This document shows, in pieces, positions 63,643 to 64,000 of a stretch of DNA of 64,000 bases. Position 1 is the stretch's first letter. The number at the start of each line of letters is the position of its first letter. The stretch lies in contig NZ_SOFH01000008.1 in NCBI RefSeq assembly GCF_004402495.1, positions 1 to 64,000 on the forward strand, read 5' to 3'. The notes beneath the pieces are model-generated. The model was not told the origin of the DNA. It did not search any database and saw only the letters and a list, made by a program, of their open reading frames with translations. The DNA is from Cryobacterium sp. HLT2-28. Lineage in GTDB: Bacteria > Actinomycetota > Actinomycetes > Actinomycetales > Microbacteriaceae. The position numbers and the translations under genes were made by a program.

Positions 63643-64000
63643 ATGCGCGATCCTGGTGACCTTTACGAGCTGACCGCGGACGCCGAGCGCGTCCCGGAGG
63701 GCCTGCACCTGGTCGCGGGGCTGACCGGCTTCGCGGATGCCGGTGGCGCGGTCTCGCAATTCACGGAGTACTTGCGCAACACCCTCGACCATTCGGTGAT
63801 CGCCGCGTTCGACGCCGATGTCCTCCTCGATTACCGGGCGCGCCGCCCGATCATCTACTTCGACCAGGACCACCTCACCGACTACCAGCCGGCCACCCTC
63901 CGGCTCTACCTGGCCCGGGACGAGATCGGGCAGCAGTTCCTGCTCCTGGCCGGCTTCGAGCCCGATTTCCGTTGGGATCAGTTCACGGCGGCGGTGCTCG
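63643..64000 (+). CDS. PAC2-family (proteasome assembly chaperone-like) protein, 3' end outside the window
   Basis: Only the first 119 residues are present. They read MRDPGDLYELTADAERVPEG, LHLVAGLTGFADAGGAVSQF and later IAAFDADVLLDYRARRP, with IIYFDQDHLTDYQPATLRLY, the usual start of actinobacterial PAC2 proteins. The archaeal-eukaryotic relatives help to assemble proteasomes; the bacterial function is unknown. It is not noticed by simple ORF scanning because its end is missing. It diverges from pepA. Confidence 0.88.
   Translation, partial: MRDPGDLYELTADAERVPEGLHLVAGLTGFADAGGAVSQFTEYLRNTLDHSVIAAFDADVLLDYRARRPIIYFDQDHLTDYQPATLRLYLARDEIGQQFLLLAGFEPDFRWDQFTAAVL

Overview
The window is about 64 kb of high-GC (by eye roughly two thirds G+C) actinobacterial chromosome. 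A Microbacteriaceae-type organism (Cryobacterium/Leifsonia-like) is the best guess. The reasons are the aceE-fasR-fabD-fabH-acpP-fabF block, a DUF3145 protein, the glnA2-glnE-glnA1 and lipA-lipB-sucB-lpdA-pepA neighbourhoods, a DUF4191 protein, a PAC2 protein and many promoters whose -10 box sits 6-7 nt before the start codon. No plasmid, phage or CRISPR feature is visible. The only mobile-element trace is a frameshifted transposase tail at the left edge. No gene-free stretch exceeds 300 bp.

Layout. 1-4.2 kb: transposase remnant, a membrane GGDEF-EAL protein, a multi-spanning membrane protein and a small cysteine-containing protein. 4.2-13.5 kb (minus strand): a complete aerobic carbon monoxide dehydrogenase operon, coxM-coxS-coxL, then an XdhC-YHS fusion, the MoxR ATPase CoxD, the VWA protein CoxE, CoxG, an XdhC/CoxI protein and an ABM-domain protein. 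CoxL carries the form I signature AYxCSFR. 13.6-14.4 kb: a 5'-truncated ScyD-like gene. 14.4-22.3 kb (minus): small-ORF-kdpF-kdpA-kdpB-kdpC-kdpD-kdpE, a high-affinity potassium pump with its own two-component system. 22.5-26.3 kb: phosphoribosyltransferase, exonuclease/DNA polymerase-like protein, PadR regulator and DUF3145.

26.3-34 kb (minus): aceE (pyruvate dehydrogenase E1) followed 6 nt later by fasR, then fabD, fabH, acpP and fabF. This links acetyl-CoA supply to fatty-acid synthesis. 34-43 kb: an AhpE/Bcp-type peroxiredoxin, tRNA-Val(UAC), two GAF-ANTAR proteins, three double-domain universal stress proteins, and a DevS/DevR-like two-component system whose kinase keeps the heme-ligand His and distal Tyr of mycobacterial DevS. 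43-48 kb: Nif3-like protein, coiled-coil zinc-ribbon protein, rnpB, polyphosphate glucokinase, methionine aminopeptidase, a SPOR-type small protein and panB.

48-54.3 kb: nitrogen assimilation, with glnA2, glnE and glnA1. glnA1 is adenylylatable at Tyr402 and is preceded by a four-pentamer GlnR-type operator. 54.3-64 kb: RDD protein, DUF4191 protein, lipA/lipB (lipoate), a membrane pseudokinase-like protein, sucB and lpdA (2-oxoacid dehydrogenase E2 and E3), pepA, and the start of a PAC2-family gene cut by the window edge. Functionally the lipoate genes, E2 and E3 serve the AceE-containing complex encoded 25 kb away. The cox operon, kdp operon and DevSR/Usp cluster point to a bacterium equipped for starvation, hypoxia and osmotic stress.
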